Assembly: GCA_964545205.1 (NCBI GenBank)
Contig: CAZJFH010000045.1
Location: 1-41,567, forward strand
From: CAZJFH01 sp964545205
GTDB taxonomy: Bacteria; Pseudomonadota; Alphaproteobacteria; Rhodospirillales; Magnetospirillaceae
Direction: 5' to 3'
DNA: 41,567 nt
Shown here piece by piece: positions 8,301 through 16,231 of this stretch. The notes beneath the pieces are model-generated. The model did no database searches. It was not told the origin of the DNA and was given only the letters and a program-made list of their open reading frames with translations. Numbering within the stretch: the stretch's first letter is position 1; each line of letters begins with the position of its first letter. The translations under genes were made by a program, and so were the position numbers.

Positions 8301-8614
8301 TCCTCGCCGGGATTCAGCAGGTGGGCCCGCAACTCGACCTCGATCACCCGGCCGTCGGGGCGGACCAGGATCAGCGGCACCGCCTCGGGTTCCTCGGCCA
8401 GGACCTCGAGGCCGTCCTCGACGATGTCGCGGAAATCGGCGTGGATGAAATCGACGAGCTGGCGGCCGAGCAGCACCGAACGGTCGCCCACGCCCAGCAT
8501 CCGGACGCCGGCCGCGTTGATCCGCTCGATGGTCCCGCCGCGGCAAACGCAGATCAGATCCGAGACCAGTTCGACAAGGCCGCCGGACAGGACGTCGTTC
8601 AAGGAAGTCGTCAT
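5396..8614 (-). CDS. PAS(x5)-GGDEF-EAL cyclic-di-GMP turnover protein with a FixL-like heme PAS signature
   Basis: A 1072-residue cytosolic sensor enzyme without visible membrane segments. Five PAS domains run at about 8-125, 130-250, 255-373, 400-510 and 515-635, followed by GGDEF (about 640-800) and EAL (about 815-1060). The diguanylate cyclase motif is an intact GGDEF near residue 708, preceded by an RSAD inhibitory site. The phosphodiesterase domain has EALLRW near 836 and DDFGTGYSSLSYL, so both activities may be present. PAS3 contains GHDRMM and, 20 residues later, GIGREMEG. This matches the heme histidine (H308) and distal arginine (R328) of FixL in residue and spacing. PAS1 and PAS2 share a CVC-x-GG motif. 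The start at 8614 was chosen over a longer frame because the upstream part lies in a repeat remnant and the domain begins right after it. Oxygen control of c-di-GMP is inferred. Confidence 0.93.
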   Translation of the reverse strand: MTTSLNDVLSGGLVELVSDLICVCRGGTIERINAAGVRMLGVGDRSVLLGRQLVDFIHADFRDIVEDGLEVLAEEPEAVPLILVRPDGRVIEVELRAHLLNPGEDAAMVAILARDITERTRATETLLRSEERYRRLVELALDFTCVCTGGEVTFLNAAGLRLLGAEASDVKGRKLADFVQADYRPLFEELDVLAAEERPVPMKLRRLDGGTVDVELKVMPLGAAAERLFMIEARDVSDHKRAAERLREREQRLQGIMDSVGEGIVVADERGLIQSFNPTAQRIFGYAAREAIGRNLAMLMPQPIGDGHDRMMSDYLRSGVGKVLGIGREMEGRRKDGSVFPIELNVTELKRGRERLFIGIIRDITERKRHEEALRRARDELEARVRERTRELERLSRETGQILNSAGEGIIGLDPSLTVTFANPAAAQTFGVGVGELVGVDLGELMALAPGDTDLGSGQTMFLRRDGGSFPGEFASAPIEEDGRQVGRVMVFRDITERRRNEAKLRLAATVFERATEAIVVLDAEHRVTAVNPAFSDITGYAAEEVVGKPPTFFTSGQCEADVIDAMWQTVHETGRWGGELWNLRKNGERYAERLAITAIRDSAGVATQYVILCSDVTQRKLDEERIRYQANYDALTGLPNRTLFVDRLQQAVATAARADQMVGLMFIDLDGFKLVNDTLGHDMGDALLKEAGNRLLGCVRSADTVARLGGDEFTVIMPDLRDIRNASIVAQRIIESLRQPFELGGREAFVSASIGITSFPGDADDTASLLKNADAAMYRAKEQGKANYQFYTQDLNVEVNERLVIKNGLSKALEREEFTLYYQPKISVQNGAITGVEALLRWRNPELGMVSPVKFIPVMEETGLIGPVGEWAIEVACLQHKAWAETGFRLRVAVNLSVRQLREPGLAKTVERLLTRTGVDPSGLELEITESMIMKDTENAVAVLRELHEMGIHLAMDDFGTGYSSLSYLKRFPLHTIKIDRSFVRDIATNTDDHEIIKTIISMGHSLRRRIVAEGVETEEQLAILRRLRCDEMQGYLVSPPVPAAEVSRLLNQGDRGQGVAFALPEGVSGG

Positions 8615-8749
8615 CTCACCACCGCGGACGCCCCTACAGCCGCGCCCCCGTGGCAGCATAGCCCATGTCCGCTCGATTACAATTGACTTGAAGTCTCGGC
8701 CGCAGCGGCGCGAGGGCGCGTACCGGCCGGCGCTCGACCGACGCTTCGC

Positions 8750-8785
8750 CGTCATTCCCGCGCGCGCAGGCATCTATTCCTGACG
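8750..8785. repeat. Degenerate copy of an inverted-repeat element (family 2)
   Basis: CGTCATTCCCGCGCGCGCAG followed by GCATCTATTCCTG resembles the better-preserved elements at 22454-22486 and 22514-22546, with a damaged right arm. It sits in the 224-base gap between the CHAP gene and the GGDEF-EAL gene. The rest of that gap shows no gene. Confidence 0.6.
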
Positions 8786-8838
8786 TCTGCGGGTCGGCGG
8801 CGTTTGTTCAGGAATTCACTCCGGCATTCGCGCCCGGC

Positions 8839-9393
8839 TCAGCGCTGCTGCGCCCGGGCGAGGCGGTCGAGCACCCGGCGGTTGAGCTCGTCGGCGCTGA
8901 GGCCGCGCGGCTCGGTGCTGACGTTGCTCAGGCCCTGGCCGCCGGCGCGGCCGCCATAGATGAAGCCGTAGGTGGGGTTGACGCGCCGGCCGTAGCTCCG
9001 GCTGGCCTCGTGCCAGACGCGCACGGCGGTCCAGTCGTTCCGGGGCGAGACGTCGATCACCGGCACGTCGCGGGTGACGCGGCCGCGGCCGCGGCCGGTG
9101 GTCTCCCAGTTGGCGTGATCGACGCGGATCTCGCGGCTGCCGACCACCCGGCTGACCACCGCGACATGGCCGTGGCGCATCTTGGCGGTCTTCTTGAAGA
9201 CCAGCACCGCGCCGGCCTGGGGACGGCTGCCGCGCTGGTAGGCGCCCTCGGCGGCGGCCCACCACTGCCAGGCGTCGCCGCGTAGCGACAGGCCGGAGAT
9301 CTGGCGGGCATAGGGCACGCATTGCTGCGCCACGGCCTCGGCCGAAGCGCCGAGTCCGGACAACAGCAACACCGCCAGCAGGATTCCGCGCAT
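8839..9393 (-). CDS. Secreted CHAP-domain protein (putative peptidoglycan amidase/endopeptidase)
   Basis: A 184-residue protein with a clear signal peptide (MRGILLAVLLLSGLGASAEA, cleaved near residue 22) followed by a CHAP-like fold. Candidate catalytic residues are Cys25 in QQCVPYAR, His76 in HGHVAVV, and the third position in DHANW (residues 92-96). The sequence QWWAAAEGAYQRGSRPQAGAVL is the usual spacing between the CHAP cysteine and the block before the histidine. Residues 150-184 form a polar tail. CHAP enzymes cut peptide or amide bonds in peptidoglycan, so a periplasmic or extracellular wall role is expected. I start at 9393 because signal peptide and fold begin there, although the frame extends upstream. 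It follows the histidine kinase by 88 bases on the same strand, but a functional link is not evident. Confidence 0.85.
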   Translation of the reverse strand: MRGILLAVLLLSGLGASAEAVAQQCVPYARQISGLSLRGDAWQWWAAAEGAYQRGSRPQAGAVLVFKKTAKMRHGHVAVVSRVVGSREIRVDHANWETTGRGRGRVTRDVPVIDVSPRNDWTAVRVWHEASRSYGRRVNPTYGFIYGGRAGGQGLSNVSTEPRGLSADELNRRVLDRLARAQQR

Positions 9394-9481
9394 GTCGCCC
9401 CCATCGGATGTCCCGGCGGCGATATTGAAGCAGCCGGCGGCGGCTTGGCAACGGGGTATTGAAACACTCCGCAACAATACG

Positions 9482-10576
9482 TTATCGGGCGGCCTCGGCG
9501 GGGGCGATCCGCTCGGCGGGCAGCTCGATCACCGCCGCCAGCCCGCCGGCTTCCGAGGCGCGCAGCGCCAGGCGACCGCCGAACAACTCGGCCAGCGAGC
9601 CGGTCAGGACCATGCCGAGATCGGCGCCCTCGCCGTCGCCCGGCGGCGCCGCGTCGTCGGCGACGCTGATCGCGACGCCGCCGCCCTGGCGGCTCGCCGT
9701 CACCGTGACGTGGCCGCCCTCGCCCAGTCGGCCGACCGCGTGGTCGAGCAGGTGGACCAGCATCTGCTTGAGGCGCCGCGCGTCGACGCGCAGCGCCGGC
9801 ATGGCGTCGTCGACGTGAAAGTCCAGGGTGCAGCCGCGCTGCAGGGCGCGTTCGGCGAAGAGCTGCAGGCAGGCGGCGATCAGGTCGCGCGGCTGCACCA
9901 CGTCCTCGTGCAGCACGATCTCGCCGGCCTCGATGTCGCACAGGTCGAGCACGTCGGCGAGCCGCGCCGTCAGGATGCGGCTGGCGCGGACGATGCCCTG
10001 GACGTAGTCGCGGTAGCGCGGGCTGCCCAGTGGTCCGAACAGCTCGCTCTGCACGACGTCCGAGAAGCCGACGATGGTGGTCAGCGGCGTGCGCAGCTCG
10101 TGGCTCATCCGGGCCAGGAACGCCGATTTGGCGCCGCAGTCGAGTTCGGCCCGGCGCCGGGCCTCCTGCGCCGCGGCCAGCGCCGTCTCCAGCTCGGCGA
10201 TGCGCCGCGCCGCCGCCGCCTCGCTGAGCCCGAGATCGCGGCGAACCGCCTGCGCCGCCTCGCTGGCCGCCGCCTCCGACGAGGCGAGCCGCCGGCCGCC
10301 GGCGACCAGCCGCACGATGCCGTAGCCGAACAGCACCACGCCGCCGACATAGCCGAGCGCGTGCTCGGCCAGCCACAGCGCCGGCGGCCAGCCGGCGGCC
10401 CCGCCGTCGAGGACGTCGATGACCGAGCCCAGCAGCACCAGCAGGGCGCCGGCGCGCATCGGCCGCCAGCCCTCGGCGAGCAGCGGATGCGGGCTGGCGT
10501 GGAGCTGGCGATGGAGATAGCCGGCCAGCAGCAGCAGGATCAGGGCGCGGACGGATTCCAGCAGCGACTGTTCCAT
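9482..10576 (-). CDS. Membrane histidine kinase with degenerate ATP-binding domain
   Basis: A 364-residue protein. Hydrophobic segments at about 9-20, 42-58 and 66-92 suggest two or three membrane spans, followed by an alanine-rich coiled coil (100-148), a HisKA dimerisation domain with FLARMSHELRTPLTTIVGF (phospho-histidine H159), and a C-terminal HATPase-like domain (about 255-355). In the latter, the N-box that normally reads N-LL-NA is HLLDHA (275-280), the G1 box DxGxG is DDAAPP, the ATP lid is shortened to a few residues, and G2 is GADLGM. ATP binding is therefore doubtful, and it may act as a scaffold, phosphatase or receiver of phosphate from another kinase. It begins 14 bases after glgP with GAGGGGCGGGG before its ATG, so it is probably the last gene of the glucan operon. 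No partner response regulator is adjacent. Confidence 0.85.
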   Translation of the reverse strand: MEQSLLESVRALILLLLAGYLHRQLHASPHPLLAEGWRPMRAGALLVLLGSVIDVLDGGAAGWPPALWLAEHALGYVGGVVLFGYGIVRLVAGGRRLASSEAAASEAAQAVRRDLGLSEAAAARRIAELETALAAAQEARRRAELDCGAKSAFLARMSHELRTPLTTIVGFSDVVQSELFGPLGSPRYRDYVQGIVRASRILTARLADVLDLCDIEAGEIVLHEDVVQPRDLIAACLQLFAERALQRGCTLDFHVDDAMPALRVDARRLKQMLVHLLDHAVGRLGEGGHVTVTASRQGGGVAISVADDAAPPGDGEGADLGMVLTGSLAELFGGRLALRASEAGGLAAVIELPAERIAPAEAAR

Positions 10577-10590
10577 CCCCGCCCCTCAGC

Positions 10591-13095
10591 TCATTGGCCG
10601 GCCGCCGCCGCCCGGCTCTGCGGCGTCCGTTCGGCGCCGTCGGTGAACCAGACCTCGCGGACGTAGTCGGCGACCGTGCGATCCGACGAGAACTTGCCCA
10701 TCTGGGCGACGTTGCGCACCGCCATGCGGTTCCATGCGTCGGGCTGGGCGAACAGGGTGTCGGCGCGCTCCTGCGCCGCGACGTAGCCGGCGTAGTCGGC
10801 GCAGAGCATGTAGAAGTCGCCGCCCACCGTCAGCGAGTCGTAGATCGGCCGGAACCGGTCCGGCTGGTCGGGCGAGAAATAGCCGTCGCGGATCATCTCC
10901 AGCACGGTGCGCAGCTCGGGCTCGGCGTTGATGTAGCGCCACGGGTCGTAGCCCTCGCGCCACAGGTTCGAGACCTCGTGCGCCTTGAGCCCGAACAGGA
11001 ACATGTCGCGCTCGCCGACCTCCTCGCAGATCTCGACGTTGGCGCCGTCCCAGGTGCCGATCGTCAGGGCGCCGTTCATCGACAGCTTCATGTTGCCGGT
11101 GCCCGAGGCCTCGGTGCCGGCGGTCGAGATCTGCTCGGACAGGTTGGCGGCCGGCATGATCAGCTCGGCGGTCGAGACGTTGTAGTTCGGCACGAAGATC
11201 AGCTTCAGGCGGCCGCCGACCGCCGGGTCGTTGTTGACGACGTCGGCGACGTCGTTGATCAGCTTGATGATCAGCTTGGCCATCACGTAGCCCGGCGCCG
11301 CCTTGCCGCCGATGATCACCGTGCGCGGCACGATGTCGCGGGTCGGGTTCTGGCGGATGCGGACGTAGCGCGCGATCACGTGCAGCACGTTCAGCAGCTG
11401 GCGCTTGTATTCGTGGATGCGCTTGACCTGGACGTCGAACATCGACTCGGCGTTGATGGCGACGCCCAGGCGCTGCTCGATCACCCCGGCCAGCCGCAGC
11501 TTGTTGGCGCGCTTGATCTGGGCGAAGTCCTCGACGAACTCGGGATCCTCGGCCAGCGGCAGCAGCTTGCGCAGCTCGTCGAGATGATTGACGAAGCGGC
11601 CGCCGATGCGACTGGCGATCAGGTCGGTGAGCCCCGGGTTGGCGGCGACGAGCCAGCGGCGCGGCGTGACGCCGTTGGTGACGCAGACGATCTTGCCCGG
11701 CTCGAAATGTTCGAAATCGGCGAAGATCGTGCTCTTCATCAGCTCGGTATGGATCTGGGCGACGCCGTTGACCCGGTGGCTGCCGACGAAGGCGAGATGG
11801 GCCATGCGCACGCGCCGTCCGCCGTCCTCGTCGATCAGCGACATCCGCCGCAGCACGTCGAAATCGCCCGGCCAGCGGTGGCGGACGTCGTTGAGGAAGC
11901 GATGGTTGATCTCGTAGACGATGTCGAGATGGCGCGGCAGCAGCCGCTGGAACATCTCGACCGGCCAGGTCTCCAGCGCCTCGGGCAGCAGGGTGTGGTT
12001 GGTGTACGAGCAGGTCCGCCGCGTCAGGTCCCAGGCGCGGTCCCAGTCGAGATGATGCTCGTCGATCAGGATGCGCATCAGTTCGGGGACGACCAGCGCC
12101 GGGTGGGTGTCGTTGAGCTGGACCGAGACCTTGTCGGGCAGCATGTCGAAGGTGCGGTGCTTCTTGCGGTAGCGCGCCAGGATGTCCTGCAGCGACGCCG
12201 AGACGAAGAAGTACTCCTGCTTCAGCCGCAGCTCCTTGCCGCGCGCCGTCGAGTCCGACGGGTAGAGCACCTTCGAGAGGTTCTCGGACTCGTTCTTGTC
12301 CTTGACCGCCTCGATGTAGTTGCCCTGGTTGAAGTATTTCAGGTTGAATTCGCGGGTCGACTTGGCCGCCCACAGGCGCAGATTGTTGACCGTCTCGCCG
12401 CCGTAGCCGGGCACCGGGACGTCGTAGGCCATCGCCATGACCTCCTCGGCGTCGACCCAGTGATGGCGGTAGTGGCCGTCGGCGTCCCGGTAGTGCACGA
12501 CCCGACCGCCGAAGCGCACCGGATAGATCACGCCGGGGCGCTGGAATTCCCACGGATTGCCGTAGCGCAGCCAGTTCTCGGGGGCCTCGATCTGCCAGCC
12601 CTGCTCGACGTGCTGGGTGAACATGCCGAACTCGTAGCGGATGCCGTAGCCGAAGCCGGGCACGCCCAGGGTGGCCATGGAGTCGACCAGGCAGGCGGCG
12701 AGCCGGCCGAGGCCGCCGTTGCCGAGCGCCGGCTCGACCTCCCAGCCCTGGAGCTCGTCGAAGTCGTAGCCCAGCTCCTCGGTCGCCTGGCGGAAGGCCT
12801 CGTAGAGGCCGAGATTGATCATGCCGTTGGTCAGCGTGCGGCCGATCAGGAACTCCATCGACAGGTAATAGACGCGCTTGGCGTCGCGCTCGTCATAGCC
12901 GCGCCGCGTGCTCATCCAGCGGTCGACCAGGCGGTCGCGCATCGCGAAGGCGGCGGCGATGAACCAGTCGCGCGAGGTGGCGTTGTAGGCGTCCTTGCCC
13001 ACGGTGTAGAGCAGGTGGTCGCGCATGCTCTGCTTGATCGCGGCGACTTCCTCGCGCGAGACGCCGGCAGCTTCGGCGACCTTGCTTCTCGACAT
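10591..13095 (-). CDS. glgP: Glycogen/alpha-glucan phosphorylase
   Basis: Releases glucose-1-phosphate from non-reducing ends of alpha-1,4-glucan, using pyridoxal phosphate. The 834-residue length and motifs are standard: EVEPALGNGGLGRLAACLVDS near the N-terminus, RYEFGMFTQ, VQLNDTHPALVVPELMR, KRIHEYKRQLLNVL, and the PLP-lysine segment EASGTGNMKLSMNGALTIGT, where K670 is the expected Schiff-base lysine. The start at 13095 has AGGAGG upstream, while an upstream in-frame ATG lies before this site and would add a poorly conserved tail. The gene follows treY by 156 bases and precedes the histidine kinase by 14. In this cluster it supplies the phosphorolytic exit from the glucan made by GlgE and GlgB. 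Confidence 0.97.
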   Translation of the reverse strand: MSRSKVAEAAGVSREEVAAIKQSMRDHLLYTVGKDAYNATSRDWFIAAAFAMRDRLVDRWMSTRRGYDERDAKRVYYLSMEFLIGRTLTNGMINLGLYEAFRQATEELGYDFDELQGWEVEPALGNGGLGRLAACLVDSMATLGVPGFGYGIRYEFGMFTQHVEQGWQIEAPENWLRYGNPWEFQRPGVIYPVRFGGRVVHYRDADGHYRHHWVDAEEVMAMAYDVPVPGYGGETVNNLRLWAAKSTREFNLKYFNQGNYIEAVKDKNESENLSKVLYPSDSTARGKELRLKQEYFFVSASLQDILARYRKKHRTFDMLPDKVSVQLNDTHPALVVPELMRILIDEHHLDWDRAWDLTRRTCSYTNHTLLPEALETWPVEMFQRLLPRHLDIVYEINHRFLNDVRHRWPGDFDVLRRMSLIDEDGGRRVRMAHLAFVGSHRVNGVAQIHTELMKSTIFADFEHFEPGKIVCVTNGVTPRRWLVAANPGLTDLIASRIGGRFVNHLDELRKLLPLAEDPEFVEDFAQIKRANKLRLAGVIEQRLGVAINAESMFDVQVKRIHEYKRQLLNVLHVIARYVRIRQNPTRDIVPRTVIIGGKAAPGYVMAKLIIKLINDVADVVNNDPAVGGRLKLIFVPNYNVSTAELIMPAANLSEQISTAGTEASGTGNMKLSMNGALTIGTWDGANVEICEEVGERDMFLFGLKAHEVSNLWREGYDPWRYINAEPELRTVLEMIRDGYFSPDQPDRFRPIYDSLTVGGDFYMLCADYAGYVAAQERADTLFAQPDAWNRMAVRNVAQMGKFSSDRTVADYVREVWFTDGAERTPQSRAAAAGQ

Positions 13096-13251
13096 GCCCG
13101 CGAATCCTCCTGAACGAAGATGGCCCGGCACGCCGGCCGGGGAAATGCGCAAATTATAGCGAAGCCTCTAAGAACTGGTTTCCAGATGGGCCGCTCCGCC
13201 CCTTCCAGTCAAGCCGATTCGGCAGCGCGCCGGCCACGAAACCGGGTGGCG

Positions 13252-16101
13252 TCAGCGATCCTCGGCGACCAGCAGCGCCGCCGGGAATCGGGCGAACAGC
13301 CGCTCGGCCGGCAGTTGCGGATTGCTGCGGCGCCGGACCGGCTCGACGATCTCGCCGCTCAGGACGTCGCGCAGCGCGCGGCCGTGCGCGGCCTTCGGCA
13401 CCTCGACATGGGCGGCGCGCCAGGCGCGGCCCAGCGGCGGCGTCTCGGGATCCCTCGGCCACAGCCGGGCGACCAGCCGCGGCGCCACGACGATGGCCAG
13501 CCGTTCGCCGTGCTGGCGCGCGAAGGCGACGACGTGCCCGGCGCGCTCGCCGCGCACCTGCAGCGGCTGGTAGGCGCCGGCCGCGAACAGCTCGGGGGCC
13601 TCGCGCCGCAGGCTCAGCACGCGCCGCAGGAGGCCCAGCTTGACGGCGCCGTCGTCCCAGTGCCGCAGCAGCTCCGGCAGCGGCCTGGCGGCGTCCTCGC
13701 GCAGCATGCGCCGCCGCCGCTCGTAGTCGACCGGGCGGCGGTTGTCGGGGTCGACCAGCGCGAGCTGCCAGAGTTCGCAGCCCTGGTAGATGTCCGGCAC
13801 GCCCGGCGACGTCAGCTTCAGCAGCGTCTGCGCCAGCCCGTTGACCATGCCGATGCGCCCGATCCGGCGCTGCAGGACCAGGAAGTCGTCGAGGAACGGA
13901 TTGCGGCGCTCGGGCTCGGCGACGCGGCGGATGAACTCGACCAGCGCCTGCTCGTAGGCCTCGTTGGGCGCCGCCCAGCTCGTGCGGCGCTTGGCCTCCT
14001 TGGCCGCCTTGACCGCGGCCGCGCACAGCCGCTCGACGAATTCGGCGCTCTCGTCCGGATCGGCGCCGGTCGGCCAGGCGCCGATCATGGTCTGGTAGAC
14101 GAAGTACTCGTCGTTGCGCTCCGGTGCTTCCGCGCCGTCGACCTCGCGCTTGTGGGGCTGGTTCATGCGCTGCCAGCGTTCGAGGTGGTTGCGCCACTCG
14201 TCCGGCAGTTCCGAGATCGCGTCGATGCGCGCGCGCACGTCCTCGCCGCGCTTGGAATCGTGGGTGGCGGTCGCCAGCATCGTGTGCGGATGGCGCTGCA
14301 CGCGGTGGCGGTTGACGCGGTGGAAGCTGGCCGGCGAGGTGCCGAAGCGCCGCGGCTCGCCGCCGACCTCGTTGAGCGAGATCAGCCGGTTGTAGCGGTA
14401 CAGCGCGGTGTCCTCGAAGCCCTTGGCCATCACCGGGCCGCTGTACTGCTGCACGCGCATCGCCAGGTCGACGACGGCGCGGCGCGGATACAGCGGCTTG
14501 CGGCCGCGGGCCAGCGAGGTGTCGAGCACGGCGTGCAGGAAATCGTAGATCGAGGCGTCGTATGCGCCCTTGCGCGCCTGCGCCACCGCCCAGCCGACAT
14601 AGCGCTTGTCCTGATCGCGGGCCCGGCTGGGGGTGAAATAGGTGCGGTAGATCGGGAAGTGCGCGACGATCTCGCGCAGCGCCTCGCGCAGGCCCTCGAT
14701 GGTGAAGTCGCGCGAGCGCCAGTGCGAGCCCGCCAGCCGCCCGAGCTGCACGCCGAGCACGTGCAGTTCGCTGGCCATGGCGTCGCGGGTGATCAGCCGC
14801 TTGGCCTCGCGCACCTCGGTCTCGAAGTCCATCTCCTGGCCGATGAAGCGGGCGTAGATGGTCTCGAGCGCGTCGGCGTTCTCCTGGTCGACGAACAGGT
14901 CGTTGACCTCGTTCATGAACTCGTAGCCGGTGGTGCCGGCGACGGGCCAGTCGCGGCGCAGCGTCTCGTGATGGGCCAGGATCTTCTCGACCAGCAGATA
15001 CAGCGGCTGCTCGCCGGCCTCGCCGAGCAGCTCGGCGGCGCGGCGCTGCAGGCGCTGGCAGTACTGGGCCGGATTGTAGAGCCCGTCGATGTGGTCGATG
15101 CGCAGGCCGTGAATCTTGCGCTCGGCCAGCAGCCGGAAGGCCAGCCGGTGGGTGGTCTCGAACACCTGCGGCCGATCCTGGCGCAGGCCGGCGAGGTCGT
15201 TGATGTCGAAGAAGCGGCGATAGTTGATCTCGGTGGCGGCGACGCGCCAGAACGAGACGCGGTAGTGCTGGCGCTCCAGCAGCCGGTGTAGCGGCGCGAA
15301 GCTCGCCGGCTCGCCCGGCGTGCCCGCCAGCTTCTCCAGCACCGAGTCGATCGCGGCGGCGATCTCGGGCTGGGCGGCCGACAGCTCGGCCAGGCGCGCC
15401 TTGGCGGCGGCGGCGCGGCGGCGGCCCTCGGTGCCGGCGCGCTTCTCGACGCGGCCGGTCGAGACCGCCTGCAGCTCGCGCACCGCCTCCTCCAGCGCCT
15501 CGCGCGCCGGGCCGGGCGCCATCTCGGCCACGGCGAGCCGCACCAGCCGGGCGTAATGGGCCGGGTTTATCGGCAGGCGGTGGTCCCAGTACCAGACGCT
15601 GATCGTGCCCTCGTCGCGGTCGAAGCGCGGCACCAGCTCGCCGCGCTCGAGGACGGCGCCGTAATGGTCGCCGAGGAACGGAAACAGCACCTTGCCGCGC
15701 ATCTCGGCGCGGCCCGGCCGCCAGTCGATGTCGAAATAGGCGGCGTAGGGCGACTGCGGCCCCCATTCGAGCACGTCGAGCCACCAGGCGTTGTCCTTGC
15801 CGCCGATGCCCATGTGGTTGGGGACGTAGTCGAGGATCATGCCCATGCCGCGGCGCTCGAGCTCGGCCGCCAGCGCGTCGAGATCGGCCTCGTCGCCGAT
15901 CTCGGGGTTGAGGGCGTTGTGGTCGACGATGTCGTAGCCGTGAGTCGAGCCCGGCCGCGCCTTCAGGAACGACGAGACGTAGAGATGGCTGACGCCGAGT
16001 TCGTCGAGATAGGGCACGACCGCCAGCGCGTCGCGCAGCGTGAACTCCGCGTTCAGCTGAAGCCGGTACGTCGCGCGCGGGATGCGCGGCGGCTGCGGCA
16101 T
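13252..16101 (-). CDS. treY: Maltooligosyltrehalose synthase (GH13)
   Basis: Rearranges the reducing-end alpha-1,4 bond of maltodextrins to an alpha,alpha-1,1 bond, making maltooligosyl-trehalose for TreZ. The protein is 949 residues. It opens with PRATYRLQLNAEFTLRDA, the TreY signature, followed by HLYVSSFLKARPGSTHGYDI and DYVPNHMG. GH13 catalytic residues are in GLRIDHIDGLYNP (nucleophile), LVEKILAHHE (acid) and TATHDSKRGEDVRARI (third acid). The very late GVPDIYQGCELW also fits. The start at 16101 was chosen for AGGAGG 7 bases upstream and the match of the N-terminus to the family, while a longer frame would run into the intergenic repeat. It is 130 bases after malQ, a gap filled by a hairpin repeat. 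Confidence 0.97.
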   Translation of the reverse strand: MPQPPRIPRATYRLQLNAEFTLRDALAVVPYLDELGVSHLYVSSFLKARPGSTHGYDIVDHNALNPEIGDEADLDALAAELERRGMGMILDYVPNHMGIGGKDNAWWLDVLEWGPQSPYAAYFDIDWRPGRAEMRGKVLFPFLGDHYGAVLERGELVPRFDRDEGTISVWYWDHRLPINPAHYARLVRLAVAEMAPGPAREALEEAVRELQAVSTGRVEKRAGTEGRRRAAAAKARLAELSAAQPEIAAAIDSVLEKLAGTPGEPASFAPLHRLLERQHYRVSFWRVAATEINYRRFFDINDLAGLRQDRPQVFETTHRLAFRLLAERKIHGLRIDHIDGLYNPAQYCQRLQRRAAELLGEAGEQPLYLLVEKILAHHETLRRDWPVAGTTGYEFMNEVNDLFVDQENADALETIYARFIGQEMDFETEVREAKRLITRDAMASELHVLGVQLGRLAGSHWRSRDFTIEGLREALREIVAHFPIYRTYFTPSRARDQDKRYVGWAVAQARKGAYDASIYDFLHAVLDTSLARGRKPLYPRRAVVDLAMRVQQYSGPVMAKGFEDTALYRYNRLISLNEVGGEPRRFGTSPASFHRVNRHRVQRHPHTMLATATHDSKRGEDVRARIDAISELPDEWRNHLERWQRMNQPHKREVDGAEAPERNDEYFVYQTMIGAWPTGADPDESAEFVERLCAAAVKAAKEAKRRTSWAAPNEAYEQALVEFIRRVAEPERRNPFLDDFLVLQRRIGRIGMVNGLAQTLLKLTSPGVPDIYQGCELWQLALVDPDNRRPVDYERRRRMLREDAARPLPELLRHWDDGAVKLGLLRRVLSLRREAPELFAAGAYQPLQVRGERAGHVVAFARQHGERLAIVVAPRLVARLWPRDPETPPLGRAWRAAHVEVPKAAHGRALRDVLSGEIVEPVRRRSNPQLPAERLFARFPAALLVAEDR

Positions 16102-16132
16102 GTCTGGGCCTCCTCTCTTCTCCTCTTCTTCA

Positions 16133-16189
16133 CCCCTCTCCCGCTGGCGGGAGAGAGAGGGGCCCGGCCGCAGGCCGGGAGGGTGAGGG
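16133..16189. repeat. Double-hairpin intergenic repeat between malQ and treY (family 3)
   Basis: First hairpin at 16133-16162 with arms CTCTCCCGC and GCGGGAGAG flanked by CCCC and GGGG, immediately followed by a second at 16163-16179 with arms CCCGGCC and GGCCGGG, then AGGGTGAGGG. I recall the same double-hairpin wording in many proteobacterial intergenic regions. It lies inside the presumed operon and could attenuate or protect the mRNA, but only one copy is present in this window. Confidence 0.7.
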
Positions 16190-16231
16190 TTGCGCACCGG
16201 CGCCGCCGCAGCGCCGCCCCCACCCCGCCCC

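Noticed and set aside
5279..8686. A plus-strand frame of more than 1100 codons opposite the GGDEF-EAL gene, and similar long antisense frames opposite glgP, treS-mak and glgE
   Set aside because: They mirror the GC-rich third-codon pattern of the real genes, give low-complexity His/Arg/Ala/Leu/Asp-rich proteins without domains, and lie wholly opposite proteins with full catalytic motifs.
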